From: Gracilibacillus salitolerans
Lineage (GTDB): Bacteria > Bacillota > Bacilli > Bacillales > Amphibacillaceae
DNA length: 64,000 nt
NCBI RefSeq assembly: GCF_009650095.1
Contig: NZ_CP045915.1
Location: forward strand, 4,960,001 to 5,024,000
Direction of reading: 5' to 3'
Shown here one piece after another: positions 50,801-59,091 of this stretch. Made by a program: the position numbers and the translations under genes. Below the pieces are notes generated by a model that was given only the letters and a program-made list of their open reading frames with translations, searched no databases and had not been told where the DNA came from. Each line of letters opens with the position of its first letter. Positions within the stretch are counted from its first letter, which is position 1.

Positions 50801-51300
50801 TTCTCATTTACCCCAGCGGTTAACGTGTGAGAACCTTGTGGGCCTTTTACTAGTTCACCATCTTGAATCATTGTCCCTAACGGTGCATTTGTACGATTGA
50901 TATCAAAAAAATCGCCATTTACACCTCCAACAGCCCCTGCCTGTTTTGCCATTTCATAAAGCGGTCTAGCTCCTGTAACTACACCTGGATAAAGCAAATC
51001 AGCTGACACCGAATCATCCGATAAATCAATTGTCATTACTTCCCCATTTAACCATCCACGTGCATCATAACGTTCAAAACTGCTAAGCTGAATCCCAGGT
51101 CCAATTGTTGTTTTTTCTTCATTTGCTAAAAGTGTTTTCCCCGCAGGACCGACTGTAACAATCGGTTCCGTACGATCTGACGAAGCAGTTCGAACTTCTG
51201 ATACTGGATTTGCCTCCGCATTCACTTGAATTACTGGTGTAAAAGAAAATAAGGTTACATTTACTGCTAACAACATACCTACCCAACGTTTTCTATTAAT
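47896..51300 (-). CDS. secreted phosphodiester glycosidase fused to metallophosphoesterase
   Basis: A protein of about 1134 residues. After a signal peptide, an NAGPA-type phosphodiester glycosidase domain (about 95-400) shows GGVNGDFFDINRTNAP, ALNIDGGGSSTMVARMP and SDGSQRAVPNGIGIF. Ig-like and carbohydrate-binding-like beta domains fill about 400-750. A metallophosphoesterase domain (about 775-1015) has all ligand motifs: SDSQ, NGDLVD, PGNHEI, VFGHHPT and SGHAHT. A C-terminal beta domain ends the chain without an anchor. The first ATG (51276) would start inside the hydrophobic core with no ribosome binding site. ATT at 51298-51300, six bases after GGGGAG, restores a basic N-terminus (NRKRW). 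A role in cleaving glycosyl phosphodiesters of teichoic acid or other polymers is likely. Confidence 0.8.
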   Translation of the reverse strand: MNRKRWVGMLLAVNVTLFSFTPVIQVNAEANPVSEVRTASSDRTEPIVTVGPAGKTLLANEEKTTIGPGIQLSSFERYDARGWLNGEVMTIDLSDDSVSADLLYPGVVTGARPLYEMAKQAGAVGGVNGDFFDINRTNAPLGTMIQDGELVKGPQGSHTLTAGVNEKGLGEITNIFLDGIVQLPNGDLPLDALNQSSIPKDRIGLYTSVWGVEARPNGGSSVYEVTVRDGEVVEVSDQVGQGQIEENTFVLVGREDGASQLKDLSVGDEVSISYAPKVDSDMLMKFAIGGNVKLVDNGEVIENLNDSTTAPRTAVGFSEDGKTMILALIDGRQMDSRGMTYKELAELMKEHGAYQALNIDGGGSSTMVARMPGYEDAEVVNNPSDGSQRAVPNGIGIFAEAGSGELTNFAIETVLNSEYSNRIFPGLSRSFVGRGHDENYSPVDVEGISWQALPGDVGFFDEDGIFYAKKPGQAVAEAQIKMAKGTSEITVLGELERIETTQSYLGLEMGREGKFSVIGYDKDGYSAPIEGRDIQIEYDETVIMVEEFENGIFSVEPLQDGGSTTISVTVQEKETHVPVTIGLAAEGISGFETSEGWTATKYPSSVGTSMEVVPGRDGSSVQLNYDFSTTTSTRAAYLQASPRIELPGDVQKIGLWVNGDGNGAWLRTVIEDASGTNYTLTLASQVNWTGWKYVETTLPEGIQYPVKLWRIYPVETNPNEQYTGQLIFDDLTVEVPPSIEIHDQNTVEGDPLIIQNDTLGEDRWKFAVLSDSQFVAKNPNSSQVKMARESLQQIVAENPDFLVINGDLVDTAWEEDFVFAEQVLEEEVGDKFPIYYTPGNHEITGSGNLDNFLAVFGENRYNFDHKGTRFILLDSSTGSFRTSDFDQLIELRESLNDAATDPSINNVVVFGHHPTSDPLPTNNSQLSDRKEAELIENWLTDFREMSEGKGSIYISGHAHTVNLERVEGVPYMVVGSAGKAPYGSPENGGFYAWNMFGVDPTPIPDKAAGPEHAADNSKVKGTEWIQAEVRPLLESITLDAPEALTAGDIVQLSATGHQQGGLEFPLRYPASVIWEASENVFVGTGSKLVKAENSGKYAAIFDTATNELKALAAAEISIKITSNNAEVIENITIE

Positions 51301-51459
51301 ATAAATCTCCCCTCTCTATCATTTCTCAATGAAAATTCTAGCAAATGAATGTTAAATAATAGTAAGATTCTTGTGAATTTTCATGATGCAAAAGAATCAA
51401 TTTTGTTCTTATTATCTTTCAAAAATATTGTAATAAGCGGCCTATAAGAAAGATATATG

Positions 51460-51823
51460 GTGCACCTAGTCTAAAAGCCTGTCGCAGCACCTTTGAAACC
51501 TTCCAACAACAATGGTCCTCTTACCCTGGAACCATTGATGTATGGATTTTCTCATGTGGAACAGCTTTTTGATTTCGGTAATGCGATTCGCAAAAATCAT
51601 GTATACGACCAATGCCGTGGAAAGTATACACGCCAGCTTTCGTAAAGTTACCCAAAAAGGAGCATTCCCACACGAGAATGCCCTAGTAAAAGTCTTATAT
51701 TTACGAACTAAAGAGTTAGAAGACAAATGGGACGGTGGCCACATACAGCAATGGGCTATGATGATGAACCAATTATTAATTCATGACCAACTAAAAGATC
51801 GTGTGTTAAAGTATTTAAAATAA
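51460..51823 (+). pseudogene. IS256-family transposase remnant
   Basis: The last about 70 codons (from 51601, MYTTNAVESIHASFRKVTQK and WDGGHIQQWAMMMNQL) are the typical C-terminus of a mutator/IS256-type DDE transposase. Upstream, in another frame, FETFQQQWSSYPGTIDVW resembles the preceding region of the family, so at least one frameshift has occurred. The N-terminus, catalytic aspartates and terminal repeats are absent. Confidence 0.75.
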
Positions 51824-52081
51824 CTTACACACTTTTCTTAACAAGCCCTAGTAAGCCCGTATTCAACCAACGTATATTAAATAAAGCATCTCATGATAGA
51901 TCAAAGGTTTTTCTTTAGCGTGACCGGAATTTTTAAATAGATTTTCTATTAAGTGATTACATTCCTTTATCGATTGTGTCACCTTAAATTTATAAGAGTA
52001 GTTTGTGCTTTCTATTATTTAGAGCGTGGGTGTAAAAAGTTTAACTCCCTATTAACCAATAGCTACATCATTTCAAACATC

Positions 52082-52112
52082 AAAAACGAAGCCTTATTTA
52101 AGCTTCGTTTTT
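52082..52112. terminator. terminator after the DUF779 gene
   Basis: AAAAACGAAGC and GCTTCGTTTTT form a perfect hairpin with A and T tracts on both sides, so it could work in both directions. It lies about 24 bases past the stop codon of the minus-strand DUF779 gene. Confidence 0.85.
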
Positions 52113-52135
52113 GTCATCTTATTTCATCATGTTGA

Positions 52136-52468
52136 CTAAAAAACCCGTGACCGAATTAAAAAACGCTTACCTTCTGGGTTTTCCAGAGAAAACATACCTC
52201 CTCGGCCTTCTACTACATCAATAATCAGCTGGGTATGCTTCCAGTATTCGTATTGATCTTTCGACATATAAAAAGGGGCATCATTAACATAACCTAATAA
52301 AATATCAGAATCTCCAACTCGAAATTCTCCTCTTGGATAGCACATCGGCGAGCTTCCATCACAGCAACCACCAGACTGATGGAACATTAAAGGACCATGC
52401 TTCTCTTTTAATTGATCCATTAACTCCACTGCCTCATCCGTTGCTAAGACCTTTTCTTGTTTGGCCAT
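52136..52468 (-). CDS. DUF779 domain protein
   Basis: A 110-residue cytoplasmic protein of family DUF779. Conserved features are HGPLMFHQSGGCCDGSSPMC, with a cysteine pair and a third cysteine that may bind metal, and DSDILLGYVND. Genes of this family are often directly downstream of an aldehyde dehydrogenase, as here (23-base gap), but the function is unknown. A role in protecting or assisting the dehydrogenase is possible. Confidence 0.85.
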   Translation of the reverse strand: MAKQEKVLATDEAVELMDQLKEKHGPLMFHQSGGCCDGSSPMCYPRGEFRVGDSDILLGYVNDAPFYMSKDQYEYWKHTQLIIDVVEGRGGMFSLENPEGKRFLIRSRVF

Positions 52469-52491
52469 GCACCCGCCTCCTTTCTTAAGGA

Positions 52492-54012
52492 TTAGAAAAA
52501 TCCTTTTGGTTTCGTACTATAACTTACGAGTAAGTTTTTCGTTTGTTGATAATGAGATAACATCATGAGATGATTTTCCCTTCCAATTCCTGATTTCTTA
52601 TAACCACCAAAAGCAGCATGAGCAGGGTAATCATGATACGTATTGGTCCACACACGCCCGGCTTGAATACCTCGACCGAACCTGTATGCCTTATGAAAAT
52701 CACGTGTCCAAACACCTGCACCTAATCCATATAACGTGTCATTCGCAATATCTAGCACCTCTTCATCATCTTTAAATGTTGTAACAGCAAGAACCGGACC
52801 AAAAATTTCTTCTTGGAAAATTCTCATCTTATTATGACCTTTGAAAATAGTTGGCTTGACATAAAAACCATTTGAAAGCTCTCCATCTAATTGGTTTCGT
52901 TCACCACCAATTAGCACCTCTGCTCCCTCTTGCTTACCGATATCTAAATAAGACGAAATCTTTTCCATTTGTTCTGTAGATGCTTGAGCACCCATCATCG
53001 TTTCCGTGTCTAATGGATGACCAATTTTTATCGCTTTCACACGCTCTACAGCTCGCTCGATAAACGCATCATAAATATCTTCATGTATTAAAGCACGTGA
53101 CGGACATGTACAAACTTCCCCTTGGTTTAAAGCAAACATGACCATACCTTCAATGGCTTTATCTAAAAAGTCGTCATCTTGAGCCATGACATCTTTAAAG
53201 AAAATATTGGGGGATTTCCCTCCTAGCTCTAACGTAACTGGAATAATGTTTTCAGAGGCATATTGCATAATGAGACGCCCCGTTGTTGTTTCACCAGTAA
53301 AGGCAATTTTTGCAATACGGCTACTCGAAGCCAACGGTTTACCCGCTTCTAAGCCAAATCCATTTACAACGTTGAGTACACCAGGCGGAAGTAAATCATT
53401 TATTAGTTCAAGTAAGACATGAATCGAAGCTGGAGTTTGTTCTGCAGGCTTGATGACAACCGCATTACCTGCAGCTAGTGCTGGGGCAAGCTTCCACGTT
53501 GCCATTAATATTGGAAAGTTCCAAGGAATGATTTGTCCAACGACGCCAAGTGGTTCATGGAAGTGATATGCGACTGTATCCTCATCAAGTTGACTAATTG
53601 AGCCTTCTTGAGCTCGAATAGTTGCTGCAAAATAACGGAAATGGTCAACAGCTAATGGCAAGTCTGCAGCTAACGTTTCTCGTACCGCTTTTCCATTATC
53701 CCAAGATTCTGCAACAGCTAGCATTTCTACATTTTCTTCTATGCGATCGGCTATTTTATTTAAAATATTTGCTCGTTCCGCTGGAGATGTTTTCCCCCAT
53801 GATGGTGCAGCCTCGTGGGCAGCATCTAGTGCAAGCTCTACATCCTCAGCAGTAGAACGAGCAATTTCACAAAAAACTTCACCTGTAACTGGTGTCACGT
53901 TTTCAAAATATTGTCCTTTTACAGGCGGCTTCCACTCACCGCCAATATAGTTGTCATATCTTGCCTTAAAATTCACCACGGAACCTGGTTGATTTGGCGC
54001 TTCATATTTCAT
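52492..54012 (-). CDS. NAD-dependent aldehyde dehydrogenase
   Basis: A 506-residue aldehyde dehydrogenase. The general-base glutamate is Glu262 in [10 protein letters not shown], the catalytic cysteine Cys301 in [11 protein letters not shown], and the cofactor glycine motif is [10 protein letters not shown]. The C-terminal [10 protein letters not shown] and [14 protein letters not shown] are typical. Substrate range cannot be told; members of this AcoD/ExaC-like group oxidise acetaldehyde and other short aldehydes. Coupled to the DUF779 gene. The N-terminus of the group ([20 protein letters not shown]) is complete, so the start is right. Confidence 0.93.
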   Translation of the reverse strand: MKYEAPNQPGSVVNFKARYDNYIGGEWKPPVKGQYFENVTPVTGEVFCEIARSTAEDVELALDAAHEAAPSWGKTSPAERANILNKIADRIEENVEMLAVAESWDNGKAVRETLAADLPLAVDHFRYFAATIRAQEGSISQLDEDTVAYHFHEPLGVVGQIIPWNFPILMATWKLAPALAAGNAVVIKPAEQTPASIHVLLELINDLLPPGVLNVVNGFGLEAGKPLASSSRIAKIAFTGETTTGRLIMQYASENIIPVTLELGGKSPNIFFKDVMAQDDDFLDKAIEGMVMFALNQGEVCTCPSRALIHEDIYDAFIERAVERVKAIKIGHPLDTETMMGAQASTEQMEKISSYLDIGKQEGAEVLIGGERNQLDGELSNGFYVKPTIFKGHNKMRIFQEEIFGPVLAVTTFKDDEEVLDIANDTLYGLGAGVWTRDFHKAYRFGRGIQAGRVWTNTYHDYPAHAAFGGYKKSGIGRENHLMMLSHYQQTKNLLVSYSTKPKGFF

Positions 54013-54200
54013 ACTTAATCCTCCCCACTTTTACTTTTAACAATGATCAAAATAGGTCATGTTCCATTTGGAAAACACCTACTAAAAATATATTGTTTAG
54101 TAAGGAAGAATATGTCTGTTGTAAGGGAAGAGGTAGGGTGGATCGTATCTAAAACCAATGTATTGGGTCGGATTCTATTGCTCTACATTTAATAGAGTCT

Positions 54201-54497
54201 TCAATGAATGGGGAATTTCAGAGAGAGTAATATAATGGGGATCTCCAGCTCAATTGCTAGAAGCTTTATTCTCTTGTGATCTCCCCCAATCGAAATGTCC
54301 ATTCGATCATGTTGTTCGTTGGCGTTATCAATTGCAGATTCGGTTGCGGAAATTGTTGTGCTTCTCCACTCTTGTCCGTTCACTTGTGCTTCCGCTGAAA
54401 TCATTCGTTGCAAAAGCTGCTTTGTCCCCATTTCCAAACTAAAAATCGTTGCTTCACTTCCATTTTTACAATGATTTGCTGATGCTGTCTTACCCAC
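54201..54497 (-). pseudogene. DnaB-type replicative helicase remnant
   Basis: The minus strand keeps the Walker A end of a DnaB-like helicase (GKTASANH, GSEATIFSLEMGTKQLLQRM, ISAEAQVNGQEWR) and, after a deletion, the segment KLLAIELEIPIILLS that follows Walker B in the family. Walker B itself and the N-terminal domain are missing, and the fragment starts at a GTG inside the Walker A. It is only about 99 codons and overlaps no other gene. Probably a relic of a phage or plasmid replication gene. Confidence 0.7.
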
Positions 54498-54540
54498 TGA
54501 TTAGCATTTCCCTTATTAATAGTAATTTTCATCATTGGTT

Positions 54541-55986
54541 CTAAGTCTTCTTTTCCATTTCCTTCACAGACGTCCGGTTCCAAAAAAGTATAAACAGTGT
54601 GCTGATCCCGTACAAAACAAGCACACCAACTGTCCACTGAATGAAAAATGCAGTGTCAGGTGCTACCAATTTAATGGTGTACCAAGGAGAATGGAATGCC
54701 TCTGTTAAAACTGGTATGAAGGTAACTGCCATAATGAGTGCAACTATTCCTACGCCTACCCATAACTTAGTACGCACAACTTTTTTCCTTAACAAATGAT
54801 ACAGGCTCCATACTGCAATTAAAGTAATAACCAAACTGGCTCCCAAAGCGATACCCTGCATCGTATAACTTGAATCTGGAAGCTCTGGTATTCCATCACC
54901 CTCTAAGATTTGCTTAATCCCATTGCGCATATATGTAGTGTGTAAAACTTCGGAAATATTATGTTTATTTGTCAGTAAAACAAAACCAAATCCATCCTGC
55001 TCGTCCACCAACAACTGCGCTAAAGATGTTGGCGTTGATCCGCTATGAAAATAATATGGATCATTCATTTTAGTCGTGATAAACCAGCCCAATCCATAGT
55101 AAGAATCCTCACCCCGTTCAACCTGTGGTGACGTATATACATCAAACGCTTTTTCAGTAAGAACCCCGTTTCCTTTATTTAATAAAAATTCAACATACAT
55201 CACCATATCATTCACACTAGACGCCATATAACCATAAGGAGCGCCACTATTATCATAAATAATATCACTCTTCACTGGCTTTCCAAACCAGGATTGAAAG
55301 CCATTTTGATAACCTAATTTATCTGCTTCTTCATAAGTAGCCACAGTACGTTCCATATTCAACTCATTAAAAACTTCTGCTTGCATATAATCTGAAAACG
55401 ATTGATGAGAAACAGATTCAATAACATATCCAAGCAACAAGTAATTCATCGCGCTATATTCATACACTTCACCTGGATTATAAGCAAGCGAAAAGTCATC
55501 AGTACCTTCAATTACCTTCTGAATGGCATCTTCCCCTCGCACATTTCGATCTGCAACTTCTAACCCAGCATAACTGGAAAATCCACTCGTATGCGATAGC
55601 AACTGGCGAACTGTTACGTCTTCTAAGTCAGCATACTGTGACACTAACTCTGGAACATAATCTTTAATCCGCGTATCTAAGTCAATCTTACCTTCCTCGA
55701 CCAAACGCATAACTCCAAGACTCGTCAGTGGTTTACTTAATGACCCTAACAAAAATAATGAATGATCCGTCACTACAGAATCATCACTTTGAACTCCCCA
55801 GCTATCTTGAAAAATGACCTTATCGTCCTTCACTACAGCCAAGGAAGCCCCAGATATTTTGTATTTCTCTATTGCATCTCTCATATATGTTTCGATTTGT
55901 TCTACATGTGAATCTTCAGCAGCATGGGCAGAAATCGGCATCCCAAGTATCATCAAAAAAACCACCATCATCAAAGATCTTCTCAT
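54541..55986 (-). CDS. serine hydrolase of the beta-lactamase/CubicO family, membrane anchored
   Basis: A 481-residue serine hydrolase. After a signal peptide (MRRSLMMVVFLMILGMP) comes a beta-lactamase-related domain with the SxxK motif in LGSLSKPLTSLGVM, a YSAMNYLLLG motif in place of the class C YxN, and a HSGSTP block near the end. The C-terminal 120 residues contain three hydrophobic helices, so the enzyme is fixed in the membrane with the catalytic domain outside. The ATG at 55984-55986 follows GGGAGAGG; longer starts are inside the operator region. It follows a TetR gene, and a TetR-type operator lies in between. It may act on peptides or esters rather than beta-lactams. Confidence 0.85.
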   Translation of the reverse strand: MRRSLMMVVFLMILGMPISAHAAEDSHVEQIETYMRDAIEKYKISGASLAVVKDDKVIFQDSWGVQSDDSVVTDHSLFLLGSLSKPLTSLGVMRLVEEGKIDLDTRIKDYVPELVSQYADLEDVTVRQLLSHTSGFSSYAGLEVADRNVRGEDAIQKVIEGTDDFSLAYNPGEVYEYSAMNYLLLGYVIESVSHQSFSDYMQAEVFNELNMERTVATYEEADKLGYQNGFQSWFGKPVKSDIIYDNSGAPYGYMASSVNDMVMYVEFLLNKGNGVLTEKAFDVYTSPQVERGEDSYYGLGWFITTKMNDPYYFHSGSTPTSLAQLLVDEQDGFGFVLLTNKHNISEVLHTTYMRNGIKQILEGDGIPELPDSSYTMQGIALGASLVITLIAVWSLYHLLRKKVVRTKLWVGVGIVALIMAVTFIPVLTEAFHSPWYTIKLVAPDTAFFIQWTVGVLVLYGISTLFILFWNRTSVKEMEKKT

Positions 55987-56013
55987 TTTATCTTCCCTCT
56001 CCCTCATCTTTAG

Positions 56014-56029
56014 TTGGTCACCCAACCAA
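56014..56029 (-). promoter_or_regulatory. TetR-type operator ahead of the serine hydrolase gene
   Basis: Minus strand TTGGTTGGGTGACCAA is almost identical to the site upstream of the TetR gene (TTGGTTGGTTGACCAA). It lies 28 bases upstream of the serine hydrolase start codon, just after the TetR stop codon. Confidence 0.75.
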
Positions 56030-56044
56030 ATTACAACAAAAAAA

Positions 56045-56599
56045 TTATTCCTTTATATATTTACTAATTAGCTCCCACAGTATTTCATAAGCTTGATCAA
56101 TGTTAAAATCTTCGTCCACAATTTTTTGCAAAGCTAATCCATCGAAACAAGCTAGTAAAATTCCGGCCAATTCTCCGTTTCCCGATTTACTTGGAGCAAC
56201 TTCTTTTAACGGCCATTCGATACTTTCTCTTCCCTTTTTCAAAAAAGCTGCTACATCCTCCTGAAAAGCTTCTTCCTTCATCCCATGAGCATAGCTTTCA
56301 TATCGTAATCGATACCAGTCAGGATTCTCCGATGCACGAGTTTTAATCTCTTCTAAAACATCTAAGAAAGATGTTGAATCCTTGTCTGCACCCTCATATT
56401 TCAAATGGTATTCTCTTTGCACTTTTTCTTGAACGGCAAAAAATAATTCCTCTTTACTCTTAAAATAATAATGGACAAGTCCTGGTGTAATGTTCGCATA
56501 ATGTGCGATATCTTTTATCGAAGCATCCTTATAACCATTTCGCGCAAAAACCTTATATGCTGCATCGATTAACAATTGACGTTTATTTTGCTTTTCCAT
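56045..56599 (-). CDS. TetR/AcrR-family transcriptional regulator
   Basis: A 184-residue TetR-type repressor. The helix-turn-helix lies in residues about 10-50 (AAYKVFARNGYKDASIKDIA, NITPGLVHYYFKSKEEL). The ligand domain (about 60-184) is generic. It precedes the serine hydrolase gene with a gap of 58 bases. Matching operators lie upstream of both genes, so it likely controls itself and the hydrolase. The inducer is not evident. Confidence 0.9.
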   Translation of the reverse strand: MEKQNKRQLLIDAAYKVFARNGYKDASIKDIAHYANITPGLVHYYFKSKEELFFAVQEKVQREYHLKYEGADKDSTSFLDVLEEIKTRASENPDWYRLRYESYAHGMKEEAFQEDVAAFLKKGRESIEWPLKEVAPSKSGNGELAGILLACFDGLALQKIVDEDFNIDQAYEILWELISKYIKE

Positions 56600-56619
56600 T
56601 GATACACCTCATTAATTAT

Positions 56620-56635
56620 TTGGTCAACCAACCAA
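56620..56635 (-). promoter_or_regulatory. TetR-type operator ahead of the tetR gene
   Basis: Minus strand TTGGTTGGTTGACCAA, differing by one base from the site at 56014-56029. It is 20 bases upstream of the TetR start codon and probably overlaps its promoter, which fits autoregulation. Confidence 0.75.
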
Positions 56636-56639
56636 ATTA

Positions 56640-57152
56640 TATTTCTAAATACAGGATTTGTCAAAAAATATAATTGGGGGTAGATTGTGGTCAAGAAAGC
56701 CTTTCTTGAGGTGAAATAAAAAATTTAGGGACGGTCATAAAAAGAATGATTTACACTACAACTTTCTGGCAAACAGTAACAACCAAACATTCCAGAAGTG
56801 TAATATTAACTGTATAAGTGTCAACACATAAAATTAGGCGTGTATTCGATAATCACAGATCATTTTAGTACGGTTATATAGGGTGGTGCTGTTTTTTTAT
56901 GGAGAAACAAAGGAAAAAGGTGTTGTCTTCACAGACTACGATGCCCTTTGAACTTCCACTCCATTTCCTCTTTGGCAACTTTTCAATTCCAAATAACAAT
57001 AAATGAAACATGCAAGAACCGTTCCCTTGTTTCTGCAAAGGTTTTATTTTTGCCATACTAGGGTAGCTTACACTATAAGTCGATGTATAAATAACGATCT
57101 GACAAAAAATTCTTGTATATTTATAATAATTAGAAAGAGGTTAAAATATCTT
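56640..57152. other. non-coding gap ahead of the CNNM gene
   Basis: About 500 bases without a supported gene. A minus-strand frame at 56874-57056 (GIEKLPKRKWSGSSKG and on) has a protein-like look but no ribosome binding site and no family I recognise; it may be a fragment. A loose hairpin (TTCTGG / CCAGAA) lies at 56762-56798. Confidence 0.35.
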
Positions 57153-58394
57153 ATGATACTTCTGTTTTTTTATTTGTTCTTGGCTCTAGGTGTATCCTTT
57201 CTTTGTTCTGTGCTCGAAGCAGTCTTTCTTTCCACAACTTCTTCGTATTTGAATGTAAAAGCAGAAAGTGGAAACAAACGTGCCAAGCTTTTTATTAATA
57301 TGAAGGAAAATGTGGATCGCCCTCTTTCCGCCATTCTAACACTTAATACAATTGCCCATACCGTTGGCGCGTCCGGTGTCGGGGCGCAAGCGACTAAAGT
57401 TCTTGGTGAAGTGTATTTTGGAGTGGTCTCAGCTGTTCTGACCATCCTTATCCTTGTTGTTTCAGAAATCATTCCGAAAACTCTAGGTGCAAGATACTGG
57501 AAAAGTATGGCTCTAGCAGCTGGCCAAATTATTCAATACTTAATTTATATTACGTATCCGTTAGTCATAATATCAGAATACATTACAAAAATAATAGCCA
57601 AAAACTCCACTGATGATCAAACAACGACTACAAGCAGAGAGGAATTAGCTATGTTGGCGAATGTAGGGACTAAAGAAGGGGTTTTCGAAGAAGAGGAGAA
57701 CAAAATCATCCAAGGCACTATCAAACGCTGGGCAGTCAAGGTCAGTGAGGTTATGACTCATCGAACCGAGATTGTTACCCTTCCTGCCGACGCTTCTCTA
57801 GAAGAGGTTGTATCTGTTGTTGACCAAGAAAAATTTTCAAGAGTTCCGGTGTTTGAAGACAGTATTGATAATGTTGTTGGAATATTGCATGCCAAAGACC
57901 TTATTCAGTATTTGAACGTTTCTAATAATCCAGATGATTTTAATGTGATGGACTTCTGCAGAAAACCATACATCGCTCCCATGTTTAAAACACTGGATGA
58001 ATTATTCAAAGATTTTCAGCAAAACAAAATTCATATCGCCATCATAATAGACGAATTCGGGGGAACAGCTGGTATTGTTACACTAGAAGACCTTTTGGAG
58101 GAAATTGTAGGTGAGATCTTTGATGAAGATGATGAGATTATTACAGATATCACAAAAATCGATAACAACAGGTTCTATGTGAATGGTAGTATAGATTTGG
58201 ATGAGGTAGTTGAATATTTTGACGTCGCACTTCCGGTTGATGAATATGAAACATTGAGCGGATTTATCATTGGTCAGATCGGACGTATTCCCGCGGTTGG
58301 AGATACCGATGCCATTGAGTATGAAGGGTTCGTTTTCAAGGTTGAAGAAGTGGACGGAAGAATGATTTCCAAGGTGAAAGTTTGTAAAGCATGA
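57153..58394 (+). CDS. CNNM/CBS-domain membrane protein (hemolysin-C-like family)
   Basis: A 413-residue member of the DUF21/CNNM family. Three or four membrane helices span about 1-150, followed by a CBS domain pair (about 200-320; VMTHRTEIVTLPADASLEEV, KIHIAIIIDEFGGTAGIVTL) and a C-terminal CorC/HlyC-type domain with the acidic EIVGEIFDEDDEI. Bacterial relatives are proposed magnesium or other divalent cation exporters. The ATG at 57153 starts at the first membrane helix; an upstream reading frame to 57003 adds 50 residues without hydrophobic character. It stands alone. Confidence 0.9.
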   Translation: MILLFFYLFLALGVSFLCSVLEAVFLSTTSSYLNVKAESGNKRAKLFINMKENVDRPLSAILTLNTIAHTVGASGVGAQATKVLGEVYFGVVSAVLTILILVVSEIIPKTLGARYWKSMALAAGQIIQYLIYITYPLVIISEYITKIIAKNSTDDQTTTTSREELAMLANVGTKEGVFEEEENKIIQGTIKRWAVKVSEVMTHRTEIVTLPADASLEEVVSVVDQEKFSRVPVFEDSIDNVVGILHAKDLIQYLNVSNNPDDFNVMDFCRKPYIAPMFKTLDELFKDFQQNKIHIAIIIDEFGGTAGIVTLEDLLEEIVGEIFDEDDEIITDITKIDNNRFYVNGSIDLDEVVEYFDVALPVDEYETLSGFIIGQIGRIPAVGDTDAIEYEGFVFKVEEVDGRMISKVKVCKA

Positions 58395-58551
58395 GAATGA
58401 TTAGACAAGTAGGATGAGGTAATCTGATTGAGTGCCTTTTCTTCTCTTAGTGGGAAGCTAATGTTTCACGTGCAAAAAGAAGAGACACAAAAAGTTCCGC
58501 CTTCTTGTTTCATCTACTTTTGGTAATTATGGAAATTTCTGATATATGTGT

Positions 58552-58697
58552 TATAATGTTTGTTAGAGGCGCATATTATATAATTTATAGCAGGCACTAT
58601 GGGTTATGGATAAGCGGTTCCCCTGGAAGATCAACTAACCAATGATTGGAATAGACCTCTCCTACTCACTTGGTTGGTTAATAGGGAGATCTATTTT
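58552..58697 (+). ncRNA. candidate type I antitoxin RNA, copy 1
   Basis: A plus-strand RNA of about 130 bases. TATAAT at 58552-58557 with a weaker ATGGAA 17 bases upstream forms the promoter. The RNA body shares GGGTTATGGATAAGCGGTTCCCC (quoted in pieces: GGGTTATGGATAAG, CGGTTCCCC) with copy 2, and ends in a terminator with arms TAGACCTCTCC and GGGAGATCTA followed by TTTTC. It runs antisense to the 3' end of the truncated toxin copy, as in the TxpA/RatA arrangement of B. subtilis. Confidence 0.65.
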
Positions 58698-58762
58698 CGT
58701 TTGATCAACGAAACGATCAATGCGAGTAATGCAATCAAGAAGGTACCAAAACCAAAGAAGCA
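58691..58762 (-). pseudogene. truncated holin-like type I toxin, copy 1
   Basis: The minus strand keeps the C-terminal part GFGTFLIALLALIVSLIKRK with its stop codon, almost identical to copy 2 (GFGTFLIALLALIVSLINRK). The N-terminal part including the start codon and ribosome binding site has been replaced by one arm of a long hairpin (58756-58829), and a stop codon precedes in frame. Confidence 0.7.
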
Positions 58763-58829
58763 GAGGGAGGATTACTTCGTTTCACATTCGAAAAATAGGT
58801 GAAACAATAGAACCTCCCTCTGTTTCTTA
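58756..58829. repeat. 74-bp hairpin interrupting the toxin copy
   Basis: Outer arms AAGAAGCAGAGGGAGG and CCTCCCTCTGTTTCTT (one mismatch) and inner arms GTTTCAC and GTGAAAC fold the whole stretch into one stem. Its left arm begins where copy 1 of the toxin loses similarity. Size and symmetry are those of a small non-autonomous element, but no target duplication could be confirmed. A terminator is the alternative. Confidence 0.55.
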
Positions 58830-58924
58830 TCAAAAAAGTAAAGTGCCTAATCATTTTCCAAGATAATGTCTAATGGAGTGTTTGACAGTATGGAAATGTC
58901 ACAATCTCGTCTCCATTTGTGATT

Positions 58925-59091
58925 ATGACAATTTCTGATCCATATGTTATAATAAAGGTAAGAAATGCATATAATATAACCCGTAGCAGACACTACGGGT
59001 TATGGATAAGCGGTTCCCCCAGTGGGATCGGCTAACCCATAGGGCTAGACCTCTCCTAATTACTTTTCAGGGCAAATAGGGAGGTCTATTT
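58925..59091 (+). ncRNA. candidate type I antitoxin RNA, copy 2
   Basis: Promoter ATGACA (58925-58930), 17 bases, TATAAT (58948-58953), then an RNA of about 130 bases starting near 58960. It begins with a hairpin (ACCCGTAG / CTACGGGT), continues with GGTTATGGATAAGCGG and ends at a terminator with arms TAGACCTCTCC and GGGAGGTCTA (59046-59091) followed by TTTTC. The terminator overlaps the stop codon of the convergent toxin gene, so the two RNAs can pair through their 3' regions. This is the layout of RatA-type antitoxins; the RNA itself is predicted, not shown. Confidence 0.7.

Noticed and set aside
56874..57056. 60-residue minus-strand frame ahead of the CNNM gene
   Set aside because: No ribosome binding site and no family I recognise; kept only as a possible fragment in the gap entry.
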